This document shows, piece after piece, positions 7,449 through 16,545 of a stretch of DNA of 64,000 nt. Position numbers and translations under genes: made by a program. The stretch is taken from NCBI RefSeq assembly GCF_010728725.1, contig NZ_AP022606.1, forward strand, positions 2,852,001-2,916,000, read 5' to 3'. The stretch is from Mycobacterium branderi. Its GTDB lineage: Bacteria; Actinomycetota; Actinomycetes; Mycobacteriales; Mycobacteriaceae. The first letter of the stretch is position 1. Each line of letters starts with the position of its first letter. The notes under the pieces are model-generated. The model was not told where the DNA came from, did no database searches, and saw only the letters and a list, made by a program, of their open reading frames with translations.

Positions 7449-10187
7449 ATGGCCGATACGCTCAACGCCACCCACGAACCGCCCTGGCAGCTCGTACATG
7501 GCCGGGTATCCACCAAAACCGGTCTCAGCTCACGGGAGGCCGCACGTCGTCTGCAGGTGTACGGTCCGAACGAATTGCCGGCTGCTGCCGGTCGACACTG
7601 GTTGCGCAGTCTGTCCCGGCAGTTCACCCATCCGCTGGCGCTGTTGCTCTGGGTCGCGGCTGCGCTGGCCGCGGTGTCGAAATCCCTTGTGCTCGCTGCC
7701 GCCATCGTTGGGGTGATCATCCTGAACGCGGTGCTGGCATTTGTCCAGGAACAACACGCGGCACGCGCCGTGGAGGCATTAAGCGCGTATCTGCCGCAAC
7801 GAACCTGGGTGCTACGCGGCGGACGCCGGACCCAGGTGCTTAGCCGTGAACTCGTGCCCGGCGACGTTTTGTTCGTCGAAGAAGGTGACCGGATTCCGGC
7901 TGACGCTCGGCTAGTCAGGGGCAGCCTCGAAGTCGACATGTCGGCGCTGACTGGCGAGTCCAACCCCGTCGAGCGCGCCGCCGGCCACGTCGGTTCTGCA
8001 GAACGCTCCATCGATTCGCCGGTTCTGGTGTTCAGCGGAACCACCTGCGTGGCCGGCTCGGCGACCGCGATCGTGTACGGCACCGGCAGCCATACCGAGC
8101 TGGGTCGCATCGCCGCATTGTCTCGGAAGGTCCGTACCGACATGAGCCCGTTGGAGCGGCAGGTCCGTCGGGTGGCGTGGCTGATTTCCGGTGTCGCAAT
8201 TGCGGTGGGCGTGTTGTTCCTGCCGCTGGGCTTGCTGGCAGGCCTGACTCTCAACGCGGCGTTGCTGTTTGCGATCGGGCTCCTTGTGGCCAACGTTCCG
8301 GAAGGGCTCCTGCCCACAATCACTCTGGCATTGGCTGCCGGGGCCCGCTCGCTGGCCCGGCAAGGCGCGGTTGTCAAACGGTTGTCGTCGGTGGAGACTT
8401 TGGGATCCGTTGCGACGATCTGTACCGACAAGACGGGAACCCTGACGCAAAACCGGATGCAGGTCGTCGACGTGGCGGCGGCGGATGACGATCACGCTCT
8501 GCTCGGCGCGGCGGCGCGGTGTACGACCGCCACGTTGGGGGCTAACCAAACCGGGGACCCCACCGAGATCGCATTACTCGAATATGCGGCTCTAAATGGC
8601 ATCAGCGTGGATGTCGCGACGCGAGATAGCCAGCGTCACAAGCTTTTCCGCTTCGAACCCCAGCTGATGCGGATGTCTACCCTGGACAGGGTAAACGGTC
8701 GATTGGCCCTGCATGTCAAGGGTGCGCCGGAGCGCATAATGCCGCTCTGCGAGCTCGACGTCGCGCAGCGCGCGCTGTGGGAGCACCGGGTAGATGAAAT
8801 GGCCGAGCGTGGATTGCGGGTGCTGGCGATCGCAACCCGCGATATGACCGGCGAAAACCCTGATGCCGACCGCGACACTGCTGAACAGCAGCTGGCGTTT
8901 CTCGGTCTGATCGGTATTCTCGACCCGCCGCGGCCCGAAGTGTCTGCCGCCGTGCGGCAGTGCCATACCGCCGGGATCCGGGTGCATGTCGTCACCGGTG
9001 ACAATGGGCGGACTGCTTCCGAAATCGCACGCCGGATCGGCATAGGCGCCCACCGCGTGGTCGATGGGGTCGAACTGGACCGGATGAGCGAGCCACAGCT
9101 TGACGAATTACTCACCAGCGGTGAGGAAATCATCTTCTCCCGGGTCTTGCCGGAGGCGAAGCTACGCATCGCCGATGCGCTGCACCACCTCGGCACTGTC
9201 GTGGCGATGACCGGCGACGGTGTCAACGACGCACCGGCCCTACGTCGTGCCGACATCGGAGTCGCCATGGGCCGCAGCGGTACCGACGTCGCACGCGAGG
9301 CAGCCACGATGGTGATCACCGACGACAACTTCGCCACGATCACCGCGGGTATACGCGAGGGGCGTCGCGTCTTTGCCAACATTCGTAAGTTCGTGCTGTA
9401 CATCTTCGCGCACGCGGTGCCTGAAGTGGTGCCGTTCATGGTCTTTGCGCTCTCTGGCGGTGGTATTCCCCTGCCGCTTACCGTGCTGCAAATACTCGCC
9501 ATCGACCTCGGAACCGAAACCCTCCCGGCGTTGGCCCTCGGCCGTGAGCCGGCCGAGCCAGGTCTGATGCATCAACCGCCACGCCGCCAATCGGAAAACG
9601 TGATCACGCGTCAAATACTTTGGCGCGGCTGGGGGTTGATGGGGCTTCTCTCAGCCGCGCTGGTTATGGCGGCCTTTTTCGCGGTGTTGTTGGACAGCGG
9701 TTGGCATTTGGGTGACACCATCAGAGACGGGACACCGCTTCACCGCGCATACCTCCAGGCGACCAGCATGTCGTTCGCGGCAATCGTCGCATGCCAAGTT
9801 GGCACGGCGTTTGCCTCTCGGACTACTTGGGCGTCGCTGCGCTCGGTAGGGCTTACCACAAATCGATTCCTGCTCGGTGGGATTGCTTTCGAATTGACTT
9901 TCGCCGCGATGGTCGTCTATTGGCCGCCACTGCAATACATATTCGGAACCGCGGCGCTCGACGGTTGGATGCTGCTGATGCTCGTCCCGATGCCGCTGGC
10001 GGTCTGGGGCGCCGACGAGCTCTATCGTTGGTGGTCGCGATCCCGGGACCAAAGAACCCGTCAGCTGGAGGCTAACGACCCTGCTGGCCCACGGGTCGTA
10101 ACGCATACCGTCGATTGTGCGCAACGTAACCGAACGGGAGCACGACATGGTGAGTTATCCCACCGGGCAGCCCGGCTCGCCAGGTGA
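7449..10187 (+). CDS. ctpF: P-type cation-transporting ATPase CtpF
   Basis: The 912-residue P2-type ATPase has all catalytic signatures: TGES (168-171, actuator), PEGLLPT in M4 (284-290), phosphorylation site DKTGTLT with Asp327, KGAPE nucleotide-binding motif and [11 protein letters not shown] hinge. Ten transmembrane segments are expected, with M6 reading [16 protein letters not shown]. tuberculosis CtpF (Rv1997, 905 aa) is a DosR-regulated plasma-membrane ATPase linked to calcium efflux; the length and the USP neighbour support orthology. The C-terminal about 20 residues run 41 bp into the next gene and look like read-through of its leader, so the tail may not be conserved. Ion specificity is inferred, not seen. 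Confidence 0.94.
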   Translation: MADTLNATHEPPWQLVHGRVSTKTGLSSREAARRLQVYGPNELPAAAGRHWLRSLSRQFTHPLALLLWVAAALAAVSKSLVLAAAIVGVIILNAVLAFVQEQHAARAVEALSAYLPQRTWVLRGGRRTQVLSRELVPGDVLFVEEGDRIPADARLVRGSLEVDMSALTGESNPVERAAGHVGSAERSIDSPVLVFSGTTCVAGSATAIVYGTGSHTELGRIAALSRKVRTDMSPLERQVRRVAWLISGVAIAVGVLFLPLGLLAGLTLNAALLFAIGLLVANVPEGLLPTITLALAAGARSLARQGAVVKRLSSVETLGSVATICTDKTGTLTQNRMQVVDVAAADDDHALLGAAARCTTATLGANQTGDPTEIALLEYAALNGISVDVATRDSQRHKLFRFEPQLMRMSTLDRVNGRLALHVKGAPERIMPLCELDVAQRALWEHRVDEMAERGLRVLAIATRDMTGENPDADRDTAEQQLAFLGLIGILDPPRPEVSAAVRQCHTAGIRVHVVTGDNGRTASEIARRIGIGAHRVVDGVELDRMSEPQLDELLTSGEEIIFSRVLPEAKLRIADALHHLGTVVAMTGDGVNDAPALRRADIGVAMGRSGTDVAREAATMVITDDNFATITAGIREGRRVFANIRKFVLYIFAHAVPEVVPFMVFALSGGGIPLPLTVLQILAIDLGTETLPALALGREPAEPGLMHQPPRRQSENVITRQILWRGWGLMGLLSAALVMAAFFAVLLDSGWHLGDTIRDGTPLHRAYLQATSMSFAAIVACQVGTAFASRTTWASLRSVGLTTNRFLLGGIAFELTFAAMVVYWPPLQYIFGTAALDGWMLLMLVPMPLAVWGADELYRWWSRSRDQRTRQLEANDPAGPRVVTHTVDCAQRNRTGARHGELSHRAARLAR

Positions 10188-10749
10188 GCAACCATATTGC
10201 CAGGGGAGTTTCCCCGTCACATCGGCTGTTCCACCGCCCAGAACCGCGTCGCGCCGCCGGACAAAATGGCTCATCGCCGCCGCAGGGATCACCGCGGTCC
10301 TCTGGGTCGCAGGCGGGGCGGCCGGCATCGTCATGACCAAGAGCGCGGAGCACGCCCGGGCCCCGCAACCGACGATGTCGAGTACCGCTGCAATGCAGCA
10401 ATGGTGGTCAGCGGCACAAGACGATTTCACCGAGACGCAGAGGGCGGCAGGAGACGTGCAGGCTGCGATGAACGTTTTCCGGCCAGGCGCACTGGCGGCA
10501 GCCTGCCAGCGTGTGCACGATTCTGCCGAGGTTGGGCTGAAGAGCCATCTCCCCAGTCCCGATGCTGAACTCACCGCCGAACTCCATGCGGCGATCGAGG
10601 ATTATCACTCCGCGGCACATCTGTGCCTTGCCGTCGTTGCCGGATCACCGGTCAACTATGACGGCGAGTTCCTCTCATCGATGGCTCAAGCTGATAAGCA
10701 TCTGCGAGCGGCCCGGAACATCATCAAAAGGATACTCACCAGCGTCTGA
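10147..10749 (+). CDS. Single-pass membrane protein, unknown function
   Basis: The 200-residue protein has a Pro-rich cytoplasmic start, a basic RRRTK stop, one transmembrane helix at about 41-63 ([17 protein letters not shown]) and an external helical domain of about 135 residues with two Cys (AACQRV, HLCLAV) that could pair. The ATG at 10147 has GGGAG 6 bp upstream and overlaps the ctpF end by 41 bp, implying translational coupling. I do not recognise the family. The layout suggests an exported, membrane-anchored helical protein, possibly working with CtpF. Confidence 0.75.
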   Translation: MVSYPTGQPGSPGEQPYCQGSFPVTSAVPPPRTASRRRTKWLIAAAGITAVLWVAGGAAGIVMTKSAEHARAPQPTMSSTAAMQQWWSAAQDDFTETQRAAGDVQAAMNVFRPGALAAACQRVHDSAEVGLKSHLPSPDAELTAELHAAIEDYHSAAHLCLAVVAGSPVNYDGEFLSSMAQADKHLRAARNIIKRILTSV

Positions 10750-10782
10750 TCCGCTGCTGCCGCGCGTGGGTTCGGCGCGAGT

Positions 10783-11598
10783 TCAGTCACGGACGATCAG
10801 TACCGAGGCTTCGGTATGCCGGAAGACCGGATGCTGCTTGGACCCGATGATCTGTGCGAGCCGGTCGGCGTCGTCGCTGCTGATAACGGCGAGCGGGGCC
10901 CAGTTGTCGTCGTTGTCGTGCAAAAACCGGGCAACGTCGGTTCCTGTGGCGACGGGGTAAACATGGACGTCCGGATACCAGCGCCGCCAGGGTGTCAGGC
11001 GCTCGTCGAGTTCGTCGGGCGCGGTGCCGGCGATCCCTCGCTGCGTGACACCGATGGCCAATACCGGCAGCTTGCGCAGCTGTGCTTCGCTCATGGCTTG
11101 GTCGACGACGAGGTCCTCGTTACTTGCTTCGTCGACTGCGACCACGATCCAATCGATATCTTTCCGCGGTTGGTCCGGCCGCGAGCGGATCACCGCCACC
11201 GGGCAATGCGCCTGCTCCGCCACACTTGTCGCCGTCGAACCAAGCAGGGCCCGGGAATAGCGACCGATGCCCACAGAACCGACGCAGAGCATATCGGCAT
11301 CGTGTGATTCCGAAACGAGGACGGCAGCGGGCTGCCCACGCCGGATTTCGGTTTCGACCTTCACCGGCAAACCCATGGCTTCAACCGCGGCCTGGGCTGC
11401 ACCAACCGACGTTTCGGCGTGCTTGAGATCGCGATAGTAGTCGTCGTTAGAGGAATGGGTGGCCTTCATGACCGCAAGCAGCCGTAGCGGGATACCCCGG
11501 ACGCGGGCTTCATCGACGGCCCACTCAGCGGCGTGGATCGATGCTTGCGAGCCGTCCACACCGACGATGACCGCCGATCGTATCTCACTGGCGTTCAT
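10783..11598 (-). CDS. Universal stress protein (Rv2624c-like)
   Basis: The 271-residue tandem USP protein matches the shorter Rv2624c type (272 aa). The first domain has VIVGVDGSQAS and an ATP-motif variant GSVGIGRYSRALLGSTATS; the second domain is degenerate, with no G-x2-G-x9-G motif, ending TEASVLIVRD. Its neighbours on the same strand, a CBS-protease (Rv2625c-like) and hrp1 (Rv2626c), keep the M. tuberculosis Rv2623-Rv2626c cluster. A paralogue of the same short type is at 54781-55602. Transcription probably comes from the DosR boxes ahead of hrp1 (13297-13360), as gaps within the set are below 65 bp. Confidence 0.93.
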   Translation of the reverse strand: MNASEIRSAVIVGVDGSQASIHAAEWAVDEARVRGIPLRLLAVMKATHSSNDDYYRDLKHAETSVGAAQAAVEAMGLPVKVETEIRRGQPAAVLVSESHDADMLCVGSVGIGRYSRALLGSTATSVAEQAHCPVAVIRSRPDQPRKDIDWIVVAVDEASNEDLVVDQAMSEAQLRKLPVLAIGVTQRGIAGTAPDELDERLTPWRRWYPDVHVYPVATGTDVARFLHDNDDNWAPLAVISSDDADRLAQIIGSKQHPVFRHTEASVLIVRD

Positions 11599-11637
11599 GG
11601 CTTCTCCTGCTTCTTGCTCGCCCGGGCCGATGCACGA

Positions 11638-12783
11638 TCAATGCGTCTCGACGGAGTCCGCGCGGGGCCGCGCGAGCCGATACACATCGACCAACCGGGT
11701 GAGATCACTTGCAGTGACGATGCCGACGACACGACCTTCGTCGACTACCAGGGCGCGACTTTGCTGTGTGGCGCTCAGACGTTCCAGCAGCGCGGTGACC
11801 GGTTCGTTCGGTGCCGCCGTCGGCACGCGGTCCAGCGGCACGGCGATCTCGCCCACCAGGGTTTCGCCCCGCCGACCCGGCGGGACCTGACGCAGTTGGG
11901 TCAGCGTGACGAGCCCAGAGATCGATCCATCGCGATCCTGGACGGGATACGCAGAGTGCCGGTCACCGAGCAGATAGCGTTCGATGAAATCCGCTACCGT
12001 GATCCCGGCGGGTGCTGTATGCGGATGGGCGGTCATCGTATCGGCGACGCGCACTCCAGTGAGCGCATTTCGCGCCAAGATCTGCGTTTCATCGGTGTGT
12101 GCGGCAGTGAAGATAAACCATCCGATAAACGCCAACCAAATACCGGCAACAAAGGCTCCCGCCAGGAATTCCACGAATCCCAAGCCGATCAGGACGAGGG
12201 CGAGAGCCCGCCCCGCCCGCGCTGCGCCGACGGCAGCGCGAACGGGGTCACCGTATCGTCGCCAAAGCCACGCGCGCAGTACCTGACCACCGTCCAACGG
12301 TGAGCCCGGCAGCAGGTTGAACAGGCCCAGCAGCAAGTTGATCCCGGCCAGCCACCAGAACACGCTCGTCGCGATGTCGGGGCCGCCGATAGTGGCCAAT
12401 CCCGCAGCGGCAGCAGCGAATCCCGCTGCCAGCGCCAAACTCGTCACCGGACCTGAAACGGCGATCCGGAAGGCTGTCTGCGGCGTCTTCGCTTGACCGC
12501 CCAGTCGGGTGATACCGCCGAAAAGCCACAGCGTCACATCGATCACCTTGACACCGGCACGCCGGGCGACAATCGCGTGCGCGAGCTCGTGAGCCAACAA
12601 CGAGGCCAACAGCACCACAGCCCCGCAGGCGCCGGCGAACCAGTAGGTCGCAGCCGAGTACCCCGAAACTGCGCTGGGCAGAGTCGAAGCCAGGCTCCAG
12701 GTGAACAGCCAGAGGATGACCAGCACACTCCAGTTTGCGGTTACCGGAAACCCGGCGATTCTGCCCAGCGGAATACCGCCCAT
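11638..12783 (-). CDS. Site-2-type zinc metalloprotease with C-terminal CBS pair (Rv2625c-like)
   Basis: The 381-residue membrane protein has the zinc site HELAH (65-69, HExxH) in the second hydrophobic segment and the third ligand in [11 protein letters not shown] (Asp164), typical of M50/S2P intramembrane proteases of the SpoIVFB group. Two CBS motifs follow (about 225-370; [21 protein letters not shown] and the [17 protein letters not shown] end), which in this family bind adenosine nucleotides and could gate activity. Rv2625c (393 aa) lies in the same relative place next to hrp1. The protease substrate is unknown. The 3' end of hrp1 is 62 bp upstream. Confidence 0.93.
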   Translation of the reverse strand: MGGIPLGRIAGFPVTANWSVLVILWLFTWSLASTLPSAVSGYSAATYWFAGACGAVVLLASLLAHELAHAIVARRAGVKVIDVTLWLFGGITRLGGQAKTPQTAFRIAVSGPVTSLALAAGFAAAAAGLATIGGPDIATSVFWWLAGINLLLGLFNLLPGSPLDGGQVLRAWLWRRYGDPVRAAVGAARAGRALALVLIGLGFVEFLAGAFVAGIWLAFIGWFIFTAAHTDETQILARNALTGVRVADTMTAHPHTAPAGITVADFIERYLLGDRHSAYPVQDRDGSISGLVTLTQLRQVPPGRRGETLVGEIAVPLDRVPTAAPNEPVTALLERLSATQQSRALVVDEGRVVGIVTASDLTRLVDVYRLARPRADSVETH

Positions 12784-12845
12784 CGATCAGACCTCCAAAG
12801 GCATTGTGGTGCAAAGCTGTTGCGATGTACCGGTGATATCCACTG

Positions 12846-13280
12846 CTAGTGGCTGGTGAGGGCCTTGGGGGAAGACATCGCCTTGACGAAGCGTACGATT
12901 GCGTATTCAGGCAACAGACGTGCGATGTCGGCCTGAGCGACGATGCCGACCAGCCGGTGGCTCTCGATAACCGGCAACCGGCGGATCTGGTGTTCCTCCA
13001 TGATGTCGAGCATTTCCTCGATGCTCGCATCCGCGTCGATGTAGTAAACACTGCCTTGTGCCAGCTCGCCCGCCGTCGTGGTCGTCGGATCCAGGCCCGC
13101 AGCCACGCATTTCGTGACCAGGTCGCGGTCTGTGATCATGCCGTGTAACCGGTCGTCGTCGCCGCAAATCGGCAAGGCACCCACATCGAGGTCTCGCATG
13201 TGTTGTGCTGCAACGGCTAACGTGTCGTGTTCACCGATGCAAGTGACATCGGTAGTCATGATGTCGCGTGCGGCGGTCAT
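12846..13280 (-). CDS. hrp1: Hypoxic response protein 1, CBS-pair protein
   Basis: The 144-residue CBS-pair protein is very close to M. tuberculosis Hrp1 (Rv2626c, 143 aa). It shares the TARDIM start, the ALPICGDDDRLHGM(I/L)TDRD segment, the SIEEMLDIMEEHQ helix and the VGIVAQADIARLLPE end. Family knowledge: Hrp1 is among the most strongly hypoxia-induced proteins, is partly secreted, and does not bind AMP like other CBS pairs. Two DosR-like boxes lie at 13297-13316 and 13341-13360, immediately upstream, and probably drive hrp1 with the downstream protease and USP genes. Confidence 0.97.
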   Translation of the reverse strand: MTAARDIMTTDVTCIGEHDTLAVAAQHMRDLDVGALPICGDDDRLHGMITDRDLVTKCVAAGLDPTTTTAGELAQGSVYYIDADASIEEMLDIMEEHQIRRLPVIESHRLVGIVAQADIARLLPEYAIVRFVKAMSSPKALTSH

Positions 13281-13296
13281 GGTGTTCTCCTCAGGT

Positions 13297-13360
13297 TGTG
13301 GGCCTCTAAGTCACAAGCTAAAGAGCAGGCCGACCTATCTGTAGGGTCGTTAGTCCTCTG
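13297..13360. promoter_or_regulatory. Two DosR-like boxes upstream of hrp1
   Basis: tgtgggcctctaagtcacaa (13297-13316) and gtagggtcgttagtcctctg (13341-13360) are 44 bp apart, centre to centre, about four helical turns, the paired arrangement common at strong DosR promoters. They lie 16-80 bp before the hrp1 ATG and abut the stop of the next USP gene. Confidence 0.75.
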
Positions 13361-13362
13361 AA

Positions 13363-14259
13363 TCAGCGGCGACGGGCCACGATCACCGGTACCCGCGCTG
13401 CTTGTGCCACCGCCGTGCTCACCGATCCCAGGAGCATGCCTGCGAATCCACCCCGGCCATGACTGCCGACGACGACGAGCTGGGCGGACTTGGCGGCGTC
13501 GAGCAGGTGCCGGGTCGGGCGGTCCGCCACGATCCGACGATCCACGCTGACGTCGGGGTAGCGCTCCTGCCAGCCCGCCAGACGCTCGGCCAAAACTTCG
13601 ACTGCGCCGGCCTGCTGGGCCGACCATTCGGTGCTGCCGATGTCGAACTCGTCGGCATCGCTCCAGGCGTGCAGCGCTATTAATTCCACGCCCCGCCAGG
13701 AAGCCTCGTCGAAGGCGATCGCGGTCGCCAACTCTGACGCCGGCGAACCGTCGATGCCGACCACCACCGGCAGTTGGCAAGGCTGCAACGACGGCGGGTT
13801 CTCGTCGTGAATCACTGCGACGGGGCAGTGGGCGTGATGGACCAATCCGGTGCTGACTGACCCCAGCAGAACCCGGTCCAGCAAGCTCTGGCCCCGGCAG
13901 CCCACAACCAGCATCCGCGCGTGCTTGGACAAGTCGACAAGCTCGGAAACGGGTTGGCCCAACAGCACTTCGCGATCAATCTGGGTTGGACTGAATTCGA
14001 GGCCGTCGACGATGCGTGTAGCACCGGCGATGATTCTCTGGCCCGTCACTTCTTGCTCAGGGCTGATTTCAGCAACGGCAGAGGCCGGGGGTCTACCAAA
14101 CGCCGTCGGGCCCCAAGGCGCTGCGAAAATGACGTGTACGAACGTGAGCGGAAGCTCGCGCATCGCTGCTTCACGGACGGCCCACAGTGCCGCCGCCGTG
14201 GACGCGGGTGACCCGTCGACTCCGACTACGATTCCCTGGGGTGGCAAGCGGTTTGACAT
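13363..14259 (-). CDS. Universal stress protein, tandem domains (Rv2623-like)
   Basis: This 298-residue tandem USP protein has GIVVGVDGSPAS and [11 protein letters not shown] domain starts and ATP motifs GCRGQSLLDRVLLGSVST and [18 protein letters not shown]. Rv2623 (297 aa) lies beside the Rv2624c-Rv2626c group in M. tuberculosis, so this is its positional homologue. The start was set at the ATG at 14259; the much longer open frame upstream runs through the neighbouring PIG-L gene and has no USP sequence. A weak DosR-like stretch (ggacacagtcct) sits at 14287-14298, at the end of the upstream gene. Confidence 0.94.
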   Translation of the reverse strand: MSNRLPPQGIVVGVDGSPASTAAALWAVREAAMRELPLTFVHVIFAAPWGPTAFGRPPASAVAEISPEQEVTGQRIIAGATRIVDGLEFSPTQIDREVLLGQPVSELVDLSKHARMLVVGCRGQSLLDRVLLGSVSTGLVHHAHCPVAVIHDENPPSLQPCQLPVVVGIDGSPASELATAIAFDEASWRGVELIALHAWSDADEFDIGSTEWSAQQAGAVEVLAERLAGWQERYPDVSVDRRIVADRPTRHLLDAAKSAQLVVVGSHGRGGFAGMLLGSVSTAVAQAARVPVIVARRR

Positions 14260-14297
14260 TTTCGACCTTCCTGTTTGGGGTTGGCCCGGACACAGTC

Positions 14298-14963
14298 CTA
14301 CGCGTGAAGCCAACGCAGGTATTCGAAGGGGCCCAGTAGCTCGAGGCGTCGCCAGAGCGCGCTGGTCGGCAGGGCCTGACTGGCGTGGAGGCACACTGCC
14401 TGGTTCTGCCGGCTTCGATCGACCGGGACGACGAGGTCGATATCTGCGAGTCCATGCCCGATGAACGACATGCCGTATTCGCGATTGAGGATGTCCGCAA
14501 CGGTGTCGGGCAGCGTCCAACCCAGCGTTGGCAGCGCAAGCTTCCTTGCGACCGCGGTTGCAGCAGCTGTTGCCTGCCGATGATCCGGGTGCCCGGTGAC
14601 TCCCGTTGGGTCGAACACGAGCAAGCCTTGCGCACTGACCCTTTCCGCGAGGGCGATGGTCGGGATGGCCAACTCGTCACTGGACTTGTCGGCCAAATGC
14701 CCGTCGGGGTAATGCAACAGCTCCACCGTGGACACGCCGAGCGCTTTGGCCGCCGCGGCAAGTTCACCGGCCCGGATCTCGCCCAGGTCGCCCGCCACGC
14801 CTTGCAGAGTCGACGCCTCACCTCGGGTCAGGGAGAGCACAGCCAACTCCGCGCCGCGCTCAGCAAACGTAGATAAGATGGCACCCAGACCGAAGGATTC
14901 GTCGTCGGGGTGTGCGACCACGGCGAGAACGGATCGCCACGCGGGCAGTCCATTGGCGATCAT
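14298..14963 (-). CDS. PIG-L/LmbE-family zinc deacetylase
   Basis: The 221-residue protein has the family's metal-binding AHPDDE (17-22) and the second zinc motif HPDH (in GVTGHPDHRQA), as in MshB and Mca, the mycothiol deacetylase and S-conjugate amidase. It is shorter than MshB (about 300 aa) and lacks MshB's C-terminal part, so it is more likely a general N-acetylglucosaminyl deacetylase-like enzyme. It lies 8 bp after a peroxiredoxin on the same strand, and the two are probably one transcript, which would fit a thiol or oxidant-detoxification theme, but the substrate is not known. Confidence 0.88.
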   Translation of the reverse strand: MIANGLPAWRSVLAVVAHPDDESFGLGAILSTFAERGAELAVLSLTRGEASTLQGVAGDLGEIRAGELAAAAKALGVSTVELLHYPDGHLADKSSDELAIPTIALAERVSAQGLLVFDPTGVTGHPDHRQATAAATAVARKLALPTLGWTLPDTVADILNREYGMSFIGHGLADIDLVVPVDRSRQNQAVCLHASQALPTSALWRRLELLGPFEYLRWLHA

Positions 14964-14971
14964 TGGAACAT

Positions 14972-15697
14972 CTACATGATCCGGATGGCGGATTCGACTT
15001 CCTGGGCGGACAGTTCTTTGGTGCAGAAGAACCAGTCCTCGCAGTTGATGCCCTCAGCGGACCCTTCCATTCGTTCCTGCGCGGCAGCCGAGGAGTCGGC
15101 CGTCGGCACGATGACCGGTTCGCCGGGACGCCAATCCGCCGGAGTGGCGACGCCAAAGTGCTCGGTTGTCTGCAGCGCCTTGACGATACGGAGTAACTCC
15201 TCGAAGTTGCGCCCCAGGCTCAGTGGGTAGTAGATGATCGCGCGGATCGTGCCCACCGGGTCGACCACGAAGACCGCCCGCACCGCCTTCCTGGAATCCT
15301 CACCCGGCATGATCATGCCGTATTTTCGCGCGATTTCCATTGAGACGTCCTCGATCAGCGGGAAGGTGACGTCGACGCCGGCGAAATCACGGAAGGTGAT
15401 CTTCTCCCTGATCGTTCGCAGCCAGGCGATGTGGCTGTACAGCCCGTCGACGGAGAGGCCCACAAGCTCGGTGTTGTATGCGGCGAACTGCTCCTGCATC
15501 GACGCAAACGTGACGAACTCGCTGGTGCAAACCGGCGTGAAGTCAGCGGGGTGAGAAAACAAGATCACCCACTTACCCACGTAGTCGGCCGGAAAATGGA
15601 TGTGGCCCTGGGTGGTGACCGCTGTGAACGCGGGAGCCGGGTCACCGATGCGTGGCATCTTGGTCGTGATGGCAGGCGCCTCTGTAATCGTGGTCAT
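14972..15697 (-). CDS. Peroxiredoxin, Prx6/archaeal-type AhpC-TSA family
   Basis: The 241-residue protein has the peroxiredoxin active site with peroxidatic Cys57 in SHPADFTPVCTSE, a conserved Arg in the AVFVVDPVG region and the long C-terminal domain of the 1-Cys/Prx6 group. Two further Cys near the C-terminus (NCEDWFFC) match the extra Cys pair of archaeal-type thioredoxin-dependent Prx6 enzymes. It reduces H2O2 or organic peroxides. The ATG at 15697 is chosen because AAGGAA lies 8 bp upstream; the GTG at 15703 is too close to that site. DosR-like boxes at 15763-15782 and 15786-15805 precede it. Confidence 0.93.
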   Translation of the reverse strand: MTTITEAPAITTKMPRIGDPAPAFTAVTTQGHIHFPADYVGKWVILFSHPADFTPVCTSEFVTFASMQEQFAAYNTELVGLSVDGLYSHIAWLRTIREKITFRDFAGVDVTFPLIEDVSMEIARKYGMIMPGEDSRKAVRAVFVVDPVGTIRAIIYYPLSLGRNFEELLRIVKALQTTEHFGVATPADWRPGEPVIVPTADSSAAAQERMEGSAEGINCEDWFFCTKELSAQEVESAIRIM

Positions 15698-15762
15698 CGT
15701 CACGGTTCCTTCCTTGCGAAGCAGGGCATGCTAGCGACGCTAAGCAGCCGCCGGGATCGAAT

Positions 15763-15805
15763 CAGGAGGCTTTGGTCCTCAACCGGTGGGCACTAGGGCC
15801 TACAC
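15763..15805. promoter_or_regulatory. Two DosR-like boxes upstream of the peroxiredoxin operon
   Basis: caggaggctttggtcctcaa (15763-15782) and gtgggcactagggcctacac (15786-15805) lie 66-108 bp before the peroxiredoxin start. The first is a good match (GGAGG-CTTTGG-TCCTC). The rest of 15806-15980 shows no gene. Confidence 0.65.
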
Positions 15806-15983
15806 CACTGCTGCACAACTACTTTCGCTGGTGCCGGGTCACCGGCTCACGTCGGGCGTGGGATCAACCCGTCGGCGGCGGGAAGGGCGTCGGCTGCGAT
15901 CCGCCGCCGCCAAGCGCGGTGCGCACTGTCGAGATATCGGCGCGGAAGCCGTAGCCAATCCGAATGCAGCCACTCCAAATTAT

Positions 15984-15999
15984 ATACCCGGTGGGGTAT
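15984..15999. promoter_or_regulatory. CsoR-family operator upstream of mmpS-mmpL
   Basis: ATACCCGGTGGGGTAT is a 16 bp ATACCC-N4-GGGTAT inverted repeat of the type bound by CsoR/CstR-family repressors. The same pattern occurs at 21020-21035 and 21076-21091 flanking the CsoR-family gene. It lies 115 bp upstream of mmpS. Confidence 0.72.
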
Positions 16000-16027
16000 A
16001 GTACCTCTCATGTGACGGAGGAGCCGA

Positions 16028-16069
16028 ATGGGACGAATGACTCTGTTCGGCGCAGCGCAACGGGCGTGA
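16028..16069 (+). CDS. Possible 13-residue leader peptide ahead of mmpS
   Basis: The ATG at 16028 follows a strong GGAGGAG (16018-16024) and opens a 13-codon frame (MGRMTLFGAAQRA) ending in TGA at 16067-16069, 44 bp before mmpS. It is downstream of the CsoR-family operator. It may be a translated leader that controls mmpS; there is no comparative support. Confidence 0.3.
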   Translation: MGRMTLFGAAQRA

Positions 16070-16113
16070 AACTAGTTACCGAGGGCCGATGCCGCGAGCG
16101 AAGGGAAAGGTCC

Positions 16114-16545
16114 ATGCTCACGATTCTCAAGCGCACGTGGGTACCGCTCGTGGTGGTGGCGGCGGTTGCTCTCGGCGGCGTTGCCGTCGACCGGCTGCGC
16201 GGTGTCTTCGGTTCCGACGAGATCTTTTCCGCGACCGGCAGCAGCGCCGAACCGTTGGTGCCCTTTCACGTCAAGGAGGTGACGTACGAGGTTTTCGGCC
16301 CCCGCGACACGACGGGCAGCGTGAGCTATTTGAACAAGGGCGCCCAACCCGAACAAGCGAGCTTCACCGCGCTGCCGTGGGCCCACACGATCACCACGAC
16401 CGTGCCGGCCGTGATCGCCAACCTGGTGGCACAGGGCAACAGCGACAACATCGGATGCCGCATCACGGTCAACGGTGAGGTCAAAGACGAGCAAACCGGC
16501 GTCGGCCACCACGCCCAGACCTTCTGTTTGGTGAAAGCCGCATGA
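16114..16545 (+). CDS. MmpS-family membrane protein
   Basis: The 143-residue protein has one N-terminal transmembrane helix (about 8-28, WVPLVVVAAVALGGVAVDRL) and the periplasmic MmpS beta-sandwich domain, with the family pattern VTYEVFGPRDTTGSVSYLN, LPWAHTI and the two Cys (GCRITVNGEV, TFCLV). MmpS proteins are partners of MmpL transporters, for example MmpS4/MmpS5 in siderophore export. Its stop overlaps the mmpL start by 4 bp, so the two are translationally coupled. The start has AAGGGAAAGG upstream. The promoter region carries a CsoR-family operator rather than a DosR box close by. Confidence 0.93.
   Translation: MLTILKRTWVPLVVVAAVALGGVAVDRLRGVFGSDEIFSATGSSAEPLVPFHVKEVTYEVFGPRDTTGSVSYLNKGAQPEQASFTALPWAHTITTTVPAVIANLVAQGNSDNIGCRITVNGEVKDEQTGVGHHAQTFCLVKAA

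Noticed and set aside
14283..14302. DosR-like stretch at the end of the PIG-L gene
   Set aside because: Only the central GGACACAGTCC matches; it is inside coding sequence and very close to the USP start, so it is too weak to list as a site.
13363..14520. 385-codon version of the USP gene
   Set aside because: The upstream 87 codons are an antisense-like shadow inside the PIG-L gene; USP similarity starts at 14259.
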